In this document: positions 25,556-34,380 of the stretch, in pieces
How positions within the stretch are numbered: position 1 is the first letter of the stretch
How the letters are laid out: every line of letters begins with the position of its first letter
Assembly: GCA_900542055.1 (NCBI GenBank)
Contig: UQMA01000003.1
Coordinates: forward strand, 11,611 to 75,610
DNA from: an uncultured Azospirillum sp.
GTDB taxonomy: Bacteria > Pseudomonadota > Alphaproteobacteria > RF32 > CAG-239
Reading direction: 5' to 3'
DNA length: 64,000 nt
Notes under the pieces: generated by a model
Databases searched by the model: none
Seen by the model: only the letters and a program-made list of their open reading frames with translations
What the model was told of the DNA's origin: nothing
Made by a program: the position numbers and the translations under genes

Positions 25556-26320
25556 TCAATCCTCCCGTGCTTTTATAAAATAGTTCAGAGCAATATTTTT
25601 GACCCTGATTTCAGACGCACGCCCATAAACGGCACTGGAACGCGCAGCACTAAATTTAAATTGCCTTTGATTATTTACCGGATTATCACCACCGCGATTA
25701 CCGGTTGCGCTTCCGGTGACTGCGCCGCTCTCTTCCGCCGATGTATAACAATCCGAACGCCAGCCGGCCGTAATGTTTGGAGCTCCATCTTGTTGATAAC
25801 TGCCGAAAACACGGTCTTTATCCAGCCCGCGCCCGTTGTCTGAACCGCGCACTGTAACTCCCCGACAATCCGGTATATTAAAAGTTGTTACTCCGTTTCC
25901 TTTTCCAAAAGCCGTTCCTATGGCGGAAAACAATTCTTCATAATCGTTACGCTCAATTTCTCTTCCGTCACACAACAGCCAATTATTATGGTCGCTTTGT
26001 AAAGCCGAACATTTTACATCACCAACGCACAAAGTTTGATTAAGCTGTTCCATAACTTCGTTTTTTGTCTTTTCAAGCTGACGGCGGTTAACGGCATCTT
26101 GAGCCGAAGTCGGGTCGCCTAAATTAACCAATTTGAAACCTCCGAGATTCAAATTGCCTTCCAACGGCACCAATCCGTTACGGAGCAAACATTCATTAAG
26201 GCCATCGGCAAAATTATCATCTTCTTCATCATGATGATCGCTGACAATATCAATATCATCTATACGGTCTTGCTCCCAACTATGCAGGCGTGTAAATTTT
26301 CCTTGTGAATCAAAGGGCAT
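25556..26320 (-). CDS. Phage tail collar-domain fibre protein
   Basis: A 254-residue fibre protein. The N-terminal third contains the shaft-like segment GNLNLGGFKLVNLGDPTSAQDAVNRRQL, frequent in phage fibres. The central DHNNWLLCDGREI, NDYEELFSAIG and TFNIPDCRGVTVRGSDNGRG match the phage tail collar domain. The C-terminus (VKNIALNYFIKARED) is the usual ending of collar proteins. Gene spacing to the neighbours is one or two bases. It should bind host envelope or stabilise fibre trimers. Confidence 0.9.
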   Translation of the reverse strand: MPFDSQGKFTRLHSWEQDRIDDIDIVSDHHDEEDDNFADGLNECLLRNGLVPLEGNLNLGGFKLVNLGDPTSAQDAVNRRQLEKTKNEVMEQLNQTLCVGDVKCSALQSDHNNWLLCDGREIERNDYEELFSAIGTAFGKGNGVTTFNIPDCRGVTVRGSDNGRGLDKDRVFGSYQQDGAPNITAGWRSDCYTSAEESGAVTGSATGNRGGDNPVNNQRQFKFSAARSSAVYGRASEIRVKNIALNYFIKARED

Positions 26321-26322
26321 AT

Positions 26323-27669
26323 TTATTCTCCTTCAAGTTTTTGATTAAAATTGCAGGCTTTGTCGTAGCGTATCAGCAGATATCCGTTTTTATCCTGATA
26401 AACAGCTTCCGGACAAACTTTAGCAACTTCTTGCGCCAATAATCCCAGCTGCGGAATTTTAGAACCGATAAAATTAAAGCAATATACCGTCAAACCGTTA
26501 TGCAGCTGTCCGACCGGTTTGATATTTTCTTTCAAACGAACATCCGAAAACATCATACCAAGCTGCGCCGCTGTTAAAGCCGCCTGCATACCTGCTTGCT
26601 GCTGTCCTGCCGAATTAGACTGATTGGCTGCATCAATTCTGCGATCTACCCCGTTTTGAATACCGTATATATTCATTGCGTTGTCATAACCGGAATGCGA
26701 ACCCTGCAATTGCGATAAAATTTGACTGATATAAGCCGCTTGCGCGTTATTGTTAAAATTTCCGGCTGAAACAGCATTTGCAAGACTGTTATTAAAAGCA
26801 TTTTGCCCTGATAAAACAGCTTGATACGCTGCTTGATTATAACTGTCATTCTGATTTTGCCACAAATTAGACATAGCGCGGTTGTACGCATTGCTTCCAA
26901 CTGTAATGCCTTGATTCTGCAAGCGGGTTTCCAAATCATTTGTTTGCTGCTCAAATTTTGGCTGCAGCCTGTCGCTATAAGCCTGCCATGCGGCGTTTTC
27001 AGCACGTTTTCTTGCTTCATCCGACCCATCGACGTTAAAAGTATAATTTCCCATATTATTGAGATTTTGACTCATATTATAGGCATTATTAACCAAGTTA
27101 TTCAAAGTATTGTCATAAGTTTGGCTGTTATAATTTTTTAAATAATTCAACATATTTGTTTCCGAACCATAAGGTTTTATGTTTGCCGTTCCAGCTCCTA
27201 ACGCACTCCCTACAGCTTTAAATCCTCCAGACATTTCATTTTCTCCTTTTTGTTTAATAAATTTGCATTCTTCACGCAAAAGTCCCAAAACATACACATC
27301 TTGCCCATCGGCTCCGTAACGCCGCATTTTTCCTTCTCTCACAAACCCGCAACGCTCTGCCAACGACAAAGAGGCTTTGTTGTCAACGGCAATCAAAGCG
27401 TTAATTCTCCGGCATTCCAGTACATCAAATCCAACACCGAATATTTTTTGCAAAACCCTTTTACTGCACCAATGACGGTCTGTTGTATAAATGTTCAGCC
27501 AAACCGAATTTTTCGGGCTTAATTCCGTAAGAACCACGCCGCCGACCATTTTTGCACCATAAAAAACGGCAAGGGAAAGACCTTGCCTCATTTCTTCATT
27601 TTTCAATTTCAGCCCAACAGACACAAAGTCTGCCGTAAAGCCGCTTTTATCATAGACCACATCAGACAA
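26323..27669 (-). CDS. GNAT acetyltransferase fused to S74 chaperone-type tail protein
   Basis: One uninterrupted frame carries two modules. Residues 1-145 form a GNAT acetyltransferase (LSLAVFYGAKMVGGVVL, RINALIAVDNKASLSLAERCGF and VREGKMRRYG cover its core). The remaining 303 residues are a helical, Asn- and Gln-rich virion protein ending in a peptidase-S74 intramolecular chaperone (SDVRLKENIKPVG, LLAQEVAKVCPEAV). I place the start at TTG 27669, five bases after GGAGG and overlapping the upstream stop; the ATG at 27714 lies deep in the nozzle gene. An internal ATG at 27234 has its own AAAAAGGAGAAAATGA site, so the S74 part can probably also be made alone. Confidence 0.75.
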   Translation of the reverse strand: MSDVVYDKSGFTADFVSVGLKLKNEEMRQGLSLAVFYGAKMVGGVVLTELSPKNSVWLNIYTTDRHWCSKRVLQKIFGVGFDVLECRRINALIAVDNKASLSLAERCGFVREGKMRRYGADGQDVYVLGLLREECKFIKQKGENEMSGGFKAVGSALGAGTANIKPYGSETNMLNYLKNYNSQTYDNTLNNLVNNAYNMSQNLNNMGNYTFNVDGSDEARKRAENAAWQAYSDRLQPKFEQQTNDLETRLQNQGITVGSNAYNRAMSNLWQNQNDSYNQAAYQAVLSGQNAFNNSLANAVSAGNFNNNAQAAYISQILSQLQGSHSGYDNAMNIYGIQNGVDRRIDAANQSNSAGQQQAGMQAALTAAQLGMMFSDVRLKENIKPVGQLHNGLTVYCFNFIGSKIPQLGLLAQEVAKVCPEAVYQDKNGYLLIRYDKACNFNQKLEGE

Positions 27670-29209
27670 CCCCGCCTCCTTGTTCAAAGCGAAATCCGGT
27701 ATTATACCATTCAATCAAATTTCCGCGGGTTTTGGTTTTAAAAACCAAAGAGGCTTTATAACCAACGGCATTATTGCCAATCCATTGACTGCGGACATGG
27801 CTTTTTAATGTAGCCCATTTTGTACCGATTGGATTTTTCAAACTGCTCCAACGGCTTTCATTCCACTTGTTGCCGTCAGAATTTCCAATATTTTCGGCAT
27901 ATCCTCGCTCTTCATTTGTAAAGTCCATATCGGTATATATATTTAACGCAAAAACAGAAGAACTTTTGGTTCTCGGATTGAGCATTTGAATTTTCTTCAG
28001 ATTATTAGTGCCCAAATTACAATAAGCCTGATGAACATTTCCGCAAATTGGAAGACCGCTGTCCGAATGTCCTTCATCAAACAAATAAACCCCGTTATCA
28101 GAACCAAAGTAAAGACGATCTTCAAATATTCTCCAACATACGGCATTTATATTTGTAAACCGGCACCAAGCACCGGAACTCATATTAACAACATGCTGTT
28201 CAAAATATCCGCGCACGGGAACATTAAACAAAGCATATCCGCCTCGCGGATAAACAATTGCCTGCCAACCTGAAAGTTTTTTATTGTCTTTTATTCTTGA
28301 TAAAACCAAACCGCGTATTTTATCACTGTAAGCGTTTCCCGACACTCCGCTTTGAGCCATATAAATTGTTGATGACAATGGAATATATCCGTCTTCGCAA
28401 ATAATTGCCAAATCACCGCGGTAAGGCAGAACACAATGTTTTCCAATCGGACGTCCTATATAATATTTTCCTTTCAAAGACCAATCATTGGCATTGTCTG
28501 GATTATTTCCTCCGTAAATTAAAACTTCGCCTTCCGTCGTTATAAAAACGGTCAAATCATCCATACCTTCCCCACCATCGCAGGTCCAGCCGGCAATGGC
28601 AGCCAAACTTCCTCCTTTTGACACCAATGCCGACAAGTCGACACTGTGCAAAGTTCCTTGAACTTCACCGACCGTTTGTGAATACCAGTATGTAAGTGAA
28701 TTTTTTTCTATATAAAAAACCCGCTGTTTGGACACGGCAACGCCGCATAAAAGCGATTTGTCTAAATTATCGCCATCCAAAACCGTTTCCTGCCATTTCC
28801 ATCCTCCGGTTTCGTCCTGCATATAAGTTAATGGTTCATCAACCCCGTTCACCAGCAGCAAACGATTGCGGAACTGTACAAAATGCCAATCATTACTCTG
28901 CAAATTTTCATATTCGACTTCATCATAACCGGAAGTAATATTAAAAATTTTTCCGTCCGCTGCGGCAAATAAACGATTATGGTTTGGAAAATTAAAATTC
29001 ATCAAAGTTTCGGTTTTAATTTTCTTTCCTCCGAGCGCATAAAGTTTATAGCCGCCGCGCAAACAAACTTTGGTTTCAGACGGATAATAATTATCCATAA
29101 CAATTGCATCTGTTAAAGGCATTGTATCCAAATTATCACGCTGATTCAAACCGCCTACTGGCGCTGGTAAAATATAATTTTGCGCTCGGTTAACTGCTCT
29201 GTTTAACAT
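27662..29209 (-). CDS. Podovirus tail nozzle / DNA-stabilisation protein
   Basis: A 515-residue, beta-rich protein. The opening NYILPAPVGGLNQRDNLDTMP and the next DAIVMDNYYPSETKVCLRGGY are characteristic of nozzle or tail-tube B proteins of short-tailed phages (T7 gp12 or P22 gp10 role). Repeated blade-like segments (LLVNGVDEPLTYM, VFITTEGEVLIYGG, RLYFGSDNGVYLFDEG) suggest a beta-propeller. It lies just after the connector-like gene and before the fibres, as expected for short tails. It overlaps the preceding gene by 20 bases. Confidence 0.8.
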   Translation of the reverse strand: MLNRAVNRAQNYILPAPVGGLNQRDNLDTMPLTDAIVMDNYYPSETKVCLRGGYKLYALGGKKIKTETLMNFNFPNHNRLFAAADGKIFNITSGYDEVEYENLQSNDWHFVQFRNRLLLVNGVDEPLTYMQDETGGWKWQETVLDGDNLDKSLLCGVAVSKQRVFYIEKNSLTYWYSQTVGEVQGTLHSVDLSALVSKGGSLAAIAGWTCDGGEGMDDLTVFITTEGEVLIYGGNNPDNANDWSLKGKYYIGRPIGKHCVLPYRGDLAIICEDGYIPLSSTIYMAQSGVSGNAYSDKIRGLVLSRIKDNKKLSGWQAIVYPRGGYALFNVPVRGYFEQHVVNMSSGAWCRFTNINAVCWRIFEDRLYFGSDNGVYLFDEGHSDSGLPICGNVHQAYCNLGTNNLKKIQMLNPRTKSSSVFALNIYTDMDFTNEERGYAENIGNSDGNKWNESRWSSLKNPIGTKWATLKSHVRSQWIGNNAVGYKASLVFKTKTRGNLIEWYNTGFRFEQGGGVV

Positions 29210-29906
29210 AGGCTATTCCTCCATCTTTTGACAATTGTCCGCAAAAACCGCACAAACTAATATCTTTGCTTGACAATCCTGCTCCAAAACTTTTGGCGCA
29301 TTCCTTTTCGTATTCACGCATTTCTTCCTGATAAGCCAAACCATTGCGCGCCTGCAAACGCCAACGAACAGCCAATTTAACTAAATATTCGTCAAAAACC
29401 GGAATATCGCTGTCTTTAGTTATTTCAGTTTTTTCATTAAACATTCCGGCGCCGTAAGCCACAACTGCAGACCGATATTGAAATACTATTTTAATTCCTT
29501 CCGGAGGCGGACACAAAAAACGAAACATAGAATTTTGAATTTTAAATTTAATTCCGGTGGTCTGGTCTTGCAGGCATTTTTCTTTTTGCCATTGTTCGGG
29601 ACGAATTGCCCCTATAATTTTTTCATTTGCATTTTTAATATAAACAGTATTATTCAACAATTGAAAAAAATCGGGACAAAAAGTCTTAATCAAATAATCG
29701 CTTTTCCCTTTAACCGTTATCAACTCAGCATCTTTAGTCAGTTCTTGCCAATCTCCAAAACGCAGCAAACCGTTTAAAGCATCTCTGGCCACACTCAAAA
29801 AAATCTGCTCATTTTGACTTTTACCGCCAAATAATGTTTTTGGGGCTTGAACACAAGCCAAACTAGCTGCGTCCTGACAAATTTCGAGAATACTTTTCAT
29901 AACCAT
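29190..29906 (-). CDS. Head-tail connector / tail tube A-like protein
   Basis: A 238-residue protein with the pattern of podovirus adaptor or tail-tube A proteins: an N-terminal helical bundle (LEICQDAASLACVQAPKTLFG, FLSVARDALNGLLRFGDWQEL), a beta-rich middle, and the helix DEYLVKLAVRWRLQARNGLAYQE. Proteins with this layout form the ring under the portal. Its position between the capsid-side genes and the nozzle gene agrees. The first 44 bases overlap the preceding gene. The C-terminal CGFCGQLSKDGG tail is unexplained. Confidence 0.7.
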   Translation of the reverse strand: MVMKSILEICQDAASLACVQAPKTLFGGKSQNEQIFLSVARDALNGLLRFGDWQELTKDAELITVKGKSDYLIKTFCPDFFQLLNNTVYIKNANEKIIGAIRPEQWQKEKCLQDQTTGIKFKIQNSMFRFLCPPPEGIKIVFQYRSAVVAYGAGMFNEKTEITKDSDIPVFDEYLVKLAVRWRLQARNGLAYQEEMREYEKECAKSFGAGLSSKDISLCGFCGQLSKDGGIAYVKQSS

Positions 29907-30450
29907 TTTTACCTTTCAATTGTTGAAGCAGAGAATCAACTTTATTTTCTAGTGTTTTGATTTTTTGTTTATATTCATTTTCTTGTTGTTGCCAAACTGA
30001 CAAAGTTAAGGTACCTCTCGCACGTTTGATGAACTTAATTGCCAAAGATTTTTCATCAACCAATCCCAACTCTTCAACCTTGTCATCAGACAATTCGGAC
30101 AAAGCCTCAACCGTAAAAATTCCGCGTAATTTCAAACTTTCTATTTCAGCTGCGTTAAGAAAAGCAAATTGTTCCAGCGGAGTTCCGTTTTCAGTTTCCT
30201 TTTTAGCTTGTTTATAACGTGCGTACTCAACCGGAAAACGCTTTATTTTATCCTCATCGGCAGGTTGATCATAAATTTCAGACATATTGTCTTTTATTCT
30301 GACTTCGCAAAAACAAACATTTTTGAACTTAGGTAAACCATCTGCGCTTAAAACACCTGTTTTGACCGCCCTGTCATAAAAACGGGCGACAATACCTTCT
30401 TCCGAATTTTTTCCGGAAGCTACTTTTTCAAAAGTTGTAAAATCCATCAT
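29863..30450 (-). CDS. Phage virion-module protein with coiled-coil C-terminus
   Basis: A 195-residue protein from the ATG at 30450 (AAAAGGAAAC site). It contains the segment FCEVRIKDNMSEIYDQPADEDKI and then GTPLEQFAFLNAAEIESLKLRGIFTVEALSELSD, a helix-turn-helix-like element that I know from hypothetical proteins beside phage capsid genes. The last 60 residues are a coiled coil (KIKTLENKVDSLLQQL). It follows the major capsid gene. It may act as a head-completion or capsid-associated protein; the function is not established. Confidence 0.6.
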   Translation of the reverse strand: MMDFTTFEKVASGKNSEEGIVARFYDRAVKTGVLSADGLPKFKNVCFCEVRIKDNMSEIYDQPADEDKIKRFPVEYARYKQAKKETENGTPLEQFAFLNAAEIESLKLRGIFTVEALSELSDDKVEELGLVDEKSLAIKFIKRARGTLTLSVWQQQENEYKQKIKTLENKVDSLLQQLKGKNGYEKYSRNLSGRS

Positions 30451-30521
30451 TGTTTCCTTTTCAAAAAAAGGCAGACAACACCATTTAAAGATGTCGTCCG
30501 CCAATAATTGCAACCGACTGC

Positions 30522-31487
30522 TTAGCTGTTTATCAAAACACCTTGCAAAGCTGCATTCGACATAGTCATATTTCCGGCCCAGCCTATGATTTTATAAATA
30601 GCATCCTGATTTACAGCCATTCTTTCTCCGCCTATAACTTTCATATTGCGGTCTTGATGAGAACGTAAATACAAATAATTGCTGTTCAGAAAATACATTC
30701 TGTCTTCAGGGCAGCAACCGCCCTGACCACCATCACAAACCACATCAGCTCCTTTGAAACGCAATGCTTCAAAACCTGATTCAGCCAATTTACTGTCGGT
30801 AAAACGCTGCTGAGCAGTCAATGACTGTTCAAATAAAGAATACAAATCATTTCCGGTAATAATCATGTCCGGTTTATCTGTTCCGCGATTAAGCGACATA
30901 TACATTTTATCCATAGCCGGACGGATTGTTTCAATAGTTAAAGCCTCTGGAGCGGTGGTCGATTTGTTGCGCCAAAATTCATTACCGGCTGTCGCGCGGT
31001 TAATTCCGCCGACTGTACCGGTAGACGGCGCGTCAGCAACCAATAATTTCAAACCTCCGATTGCTTTGCCGTTTGCTGCTGTACCATCGCCGTAAACGGC
31101 TTCTGCCATTTTGTTGCTCATCGTTTTAACGGCATTTTCAATTCTTTTTTCAAACAAATCCATCATTTGGAACTTGCTCGAATTTTTAAGCATATCTTCG
31201 CCTGAAACAGCAACCGGAACAGCACAAAGTTTCAAAGAATATTCTGCCGCGCTGAATAATTGTTTCGGAGTATATTCAATTGTATCATATCCGGAATACC
31301 AGCTCATATCTCCTTGCCCGTATTCCAATTCTTCCACAATTTTCGAACCGCCGGACAAAGCGCGGTTATGCCCTTTCTCCTGCAAACGTTTTAATAAAGC
31401 ATTGTTGTTTGACACCGCATCAGCCAATTGTCCGCTGCGGTTTTTAAGGGTGGTTGTAAAAATATCATCATACTCAGAATTTGCCAT
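30522..31487 (-). CDS. Phage major capsid protein
   Basis: A 321-residue protein with features of HK97-fold coat proteins of the P22/podovirus type: an N-terminal helix with TLKNRSGQLADAVSNNNALL, the E-loop-like region (SGGSKIVEELEYGQGDMSWYSGYD), a spine segment AVKTMSNKMAEAVYGDG, and the peripheral domain KPDMIITGNDLYSLFEQSL. No N-terminal prodomain or protease is encoded nearby, and a separate scaffold gene lies immediately upstream. It is probably the most abundant virion protein. Thirty-four bases separate it from the scaffold gene. Confidence 0.85.
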   Translation of the reverse strand: MANSEYDDIFTTTLKNRSGQLADAVSNNNALLKRLQEKGHNRALSGGSKIVEELEYGQGDMSWYSGYDTIEYTPKQLFSAAEYSLKLCAVPVAVSGEDMLKNSSKFQMMDLFEKRIENAVKTMSNKMAEAVYGDGTAANGKAIGGLKLLVADAPSTGTVGGINRATAGNEFWRNKSTTAPEALTIETIRPAMDKMYMSLNRGTDKPDMIITGNDLYSLFEQSLTAQQRFTDSKLAESGFEALRFKGADVVCDGGQGGCCPEDRMYFLNSNYLYLRSHQDRNMKVIGGERMAVNQDAIYKIIGWAGNMTMSNAALQGVLINS

Positions 31488-31521
31488 TTTATATTTTCCT
31501 TTCTTTTTCAGCTAATTTTGT

Positions 31522-32019
31522 TCAGTTATTTAAAGCCGCAAATTGACGTTCAAGCATTTGTCTGGTTGTCAGACGTGCGTTATCGCCATCTGTTTCACGA
31601 TGTCCAGAAACAGCAAAGGCGGCCTCTTTAGCCGCCTTTGCCTCTTCTGCTTTTGCCAAAAGTTCCGCCTCGCCTTTTGCTTTGGCTTCAAAATTTTCGC
31701 TCAGTCTGTTAAGCTCGCATAATAATCCGTTTATTTTAGTATCAATATCCGCGCAAAGTTCTTCCAACCTGCCGGAAGATTGTTGTCCGCAATCCAAATT
31801 TATGCCATATACTCCAGCCAAAAAACGCAATGTTGCCGCTGGATTTTTTTCAATCAAATCTTCAGCCAAAATCAAATTTTCAATCCATTCTTTAGCACTT
31901 TTAAAACCTCGTTTTGCTCCCTTGGTTTTAAAAGCGTCTTCCAAAAAATGTTTAGCGTTTAATTCGGAAACATAATCATCGGGTTTAATTTCCGGCGGTT
32001 GTTTTTGTATTGGTTGCAT
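31522..32019 (-). CDS. Capsid scaffolding protein
   Basis: A 165-residue protein from the ATG at 32019 with AAAGGAGAATATGG upstream; an ATG 177 bases earlier lies in another gene and lacks a site. The sequence is highly charged and helical, with the segment GFKSAKEWIENLILAEDLIEKNPAATLRFLAGVYGI. The nP-x-x-x-LR-LA-x-YG pattern is typical of podovirus scaffolds. An Ala/Glu/Lys-rich helix follows (residues 105-135). It is placed between portal and capsid genes, the standard place for a scaffold. It overlaps the preceding small gene by 35 bases. Confidence 0.75.
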   Translation of the reverse strand: MQPIQKQPPEIKPDDYVSELNAKHFLEDAFKTKGAKRGFKSAKEWIENLILAEDLIEKNPAATLRFLAGVYGINLDCGQQSSGRLEELCADIDTKINGLLCELNRLSENFEAKAKGEAELLAKAEEAKAAKEAAFAVSGHRETDGDNARLTTRQMLERQFAALNN

Positions 32020-32242
32020 TCCATATTCTCCTTTTGTAATTATTAACAAATTCCGCAAACAACTCTTTGCGGTAAGCCTTTTCCCGATTGAATTTAACAT
32101 TTCGGCGAAAGGCGTCCGAATAATCGCCGGCTGAAGCCAAACCGTTTTTACGCAGATAGCGTTCAACATCCTGCATACATCCGGCAATTTCACCATCAGG
32201 AAGAATGATTTCTTCCGTCCACTGTTTTGAAAAATAAGCCAT
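31985..32242 (-). CDS. Small phage protein between portal and scaffold
   Basis: An 85-residue, basic, helical protein (WTEEIILPDGEIAGCMQDVERYLRKNG, KAYRKELFAEFVNNYKRR). No membrane helix or named motif is visible. It overlaps the scaffold start, implying translational coupling. A minor head protein or decoration role is possible, but nothing in the sequence decides it. Confidence 0.6.
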   Translation of the reverse strand: MAYFSKQWTEEIILPDGEIAGCMQDVERYLRKNGLASAGDYSDAFRRNVKFNREKAYRKELFAEFVNNYKRRIWNATNTKTTAGN

Positions 32243-32259
32243 ATTTTTTCACTCCGTTA

Positions 32260-34041
32260 TCAAACTTTTTCAGCTTGCAGCTGACATTGTTTCAAACAGC
32301 TTTGCACTGATAATTCTTTATCGGCAAAAGCAAGCTTATCAGCCTCTATTTTGGCTTTAATATTCAATTCTTTGTTTTTTAAAATATTTTTCTGCATTTC
32401 CACCAGCTGTTTAGAATTCGGTTGTAAATTTACTTGTTCTTGCGGTGGCGGCAAAGACAACTCTTGTTCTATGCCGTTAAAAACATTTTCAAGCACAGTT
32501 TCAAAACATCTTGCCCGCGGCATGGTCGAAACAACAGCTTCAGTCATACTGCGATAAAGAGGCAGCAATTTCGGCTGCTGGCTTACGGTCATCAATGCTT
32601 CTCTAATCATTTTGCTCACACATTCCACGGCTGAAACAGTCGCCGTATTTTCTTCGCTTTGATTTAACAGATTACCGGTTTCAACACTGAAAAGCATACC
32701 TCTTAATTTTTCGGTTTTAAGCAAATTTACCGCTGCCATTGATACTTTTGTGTCTTTTTTCAATTCTTCGGGCAAAAACGACAGCAATTTATCGGCTGAA
32801 AAATATTCACAGATAATTTCAGCCTTTATCCGCAGCAAATCACGGATAAAACGCTGCATATCGTTTTGTCTGTCCTGATTGCGCAAAGCTCCGAAATTTG
32901 TTTTTTTAATAACAGCGGTTGCAGTTTCCGACGCATCGGAATTTCCGCGCATAATATCCGATACTCCTGTAATATCAAAAATTCCGCTGATGATATCCTG
33001 ACGCCTTCTCGCCAATTGTTCCAAAGCCGAAACGTATTGTTCCAAAGGCACAAAATCAATAATTCCTCTGATACCGCCGTTTTCTCTCAGCTTTACAAAA
33101 TCATTTACGGAAACCAAAGTAACATCTTTGCTCAAAATATCTGCCAATTCAGGAAAAGAATTGTCATAAGCTCCGCTGACTTTCAAAGCCTGCATGGTCA
33201 AACGCATTCGGTTGGTAATTCCGTTAAGCTCATTCAACATTTCTTTAATCAAACAATAGTCAGGAACCGGAATCAAACTGTCATTGGTTTGAGTAGCCCA
33301 AATTGGTTTTGGGCAAGGAAAAAAGTTTTTCACTCCCAAAACATCACCGCTAACACGCAAAAAACGTCCTGAATATGATTTTGACAGCCAATAAACCTTT
33401 CGAGTTTTTTTATCCCAAATTTCATAAACGCAAATGGTTCCTGACATTTGCATATCATTGACATTAAAATTTTTTTCAGCTTCTTCGGCATCCATATAAA
33501 TTTTGCGCGCCAGCCAGCCTATTTCTTCCCAAACGCCGGCAGCTTTGCCATCGGCTAAAAAATCTTTTGGATCAACATAAATCGTTTCAACTTTTTCCTC
33601 TCTTTTAACCTGCAATCCTTCTTGGGGAGCAACCGGATTAGGTACACTGAAAAATTCAGGTTTGTATTGTTCCCATACTATTCCTGTTCCCGAAATCAAA
33701 AAATCATTACGCGCATATTTAATGACGCTGTCAAAATCGAATTGCGCCAAATTCCACGTCAGCGCACGTTCCAAAATAACACATGCCGCACGCTCGATTT
33801 TTTCCAAACTTTTATTTTGTCTTTCAATATAAAATTGAGGCTGTTTGAAATATAAAAACGGTTTCAGCGTTTCTATAGTCGACCAAAAAATATTATAATG
33901 CCCTCTGTGCGGATTGTGATTGTCTTTATAAAAATTACGCGTTTCATCAATCAATTCATAATATGGTTTATAAATTTTCTCCGCCGCGTCAATTTTTTCA
34001 ACCCAATCTTCAAATTGCTCTTTTTCTGATTTTTCAATCAT
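32260..34041 (-). CDS. Phage portal protein
   Basis: A 593-residue protein matching P22/T7-like portals in length and organisation. The N-terminal helical region has WSTIETLKPFLYFKQPQFYIERQN. The wing and stem segments follow, with VETIYVDPKDFLADG, the helix EMLNELNGITNRMRLTMQALKVSG and GIFDITGVSDIMRGNSDASETATAV near the middle; the last is a typical portal signature. The C-terminus is a long coiled coil (KQLVEMQKNILKNKEL). It forms the dodecameric DNA entry ring to which terminase and connector bind. It overlaps the GroES-like gene by eight bases. Confidence 0.9.
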   Translation of the reverse strand: MIEKSEKEQFEDWVEKIDAAEKIYKPYYELIDETRNFYKDNHNPHRGHYNIFWSTIETLKPFLYFKQPQFYIERQNKSLEKIERAACVILERALTWNLAQFDFDSVIKYARNDFLISGTGIVWEQYKPEFFSVPNPVAPQEGLQVKREEKVETIYVDPKDFLADGKAAGVWEEIGWLARKIYMDAEEAEKNFNVNDMQMSGTICVYEIWDKKTRKVYWLSKSYSGRFLRVSGDVLGVKNFFPCPKPIWATQTNDSLIPVPDYCLIKEMLNELNGITNRMRLTMQALKVSGAYDNSFPELADILSKDVTLVSVNDFVKLRENGGIRGIIDFVPLEQYVSALEQLARRRQDIISGIFDITGVSDIMRGNSDASETATAVIKKTNFGALRNQDRQNDMQRFIRDLLRIKAEIICEYFSADKLLSFLPEELKKDTKVSMAAVNLLKTEKLRGMLFSVETGNLLNQSEENTATVSAVECVSKMIREALMTVSQQPKLLPLYRSMTEAVVSTMPRARCFETVLENVFNGIEQELSLPPPQEQVNLQPNSKQLVEMQKNILKNKELNIKAKIEADKLAFADKELSVQSCLKQCQLQAEKV

Positions 34042-34291
34042 TTTCCACCACTCCCAAAATACTGTTTTCTCTCACGACAATTATGTCTTTATCCGGTGTC
34101 GGCAAATCATCGAAAATATGAAACAGCACCTTATCGCCGACTTTTACCGAAAATACTTGTTCGCCAACTGAAATAACTGTACCGATTGTTCTTTCGTTTG
34201 GACCGTTATGAGGAATAATAACTCCGCCGTCTGTTTTTTCTTTTTCCGGAGGCAATTTAATAAAAACCCTGTCTGCCACTGCCTGTATCAT
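34034..34291 (-). CDS. Phage-encoded GroES-like co-chaperonin
   Basis: An 85-residue protein from the ATG at 34291 (AAAGGAAAAC site). It reads like a short GroES: ADRVFIKLPP at the start (compare HDRVIVK), a mobile-loop region with GGVIIP, then GTVISVGEQVFSVKVGDKVLF and the ending ENSILGVVEND. It should cap a GroEL-type ring, most likely the host's, to fold the major capsid protein, as T4 gp31 does. It is inserted between terminase and portal, an uncommon site, and is cotranscribed with them. Confidence 0.8.
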   Translation of the reverse strand: MIQAVADRVFIKLPPEKEKTDGGVIIPHNGPNERTIGTVISVGEQVFSVKVGDKVLFHIFDDLPTPDKDIIVVRENSILGVVEND

Positions 34292-34380
34292 TGTTTTCCT
34301 TTCATAAAAAAAGCGCCATAAACAACGGCGCAATTAAAAAAAAATGCCTAAAAACGGCACTTGACAAATACATATTACAA

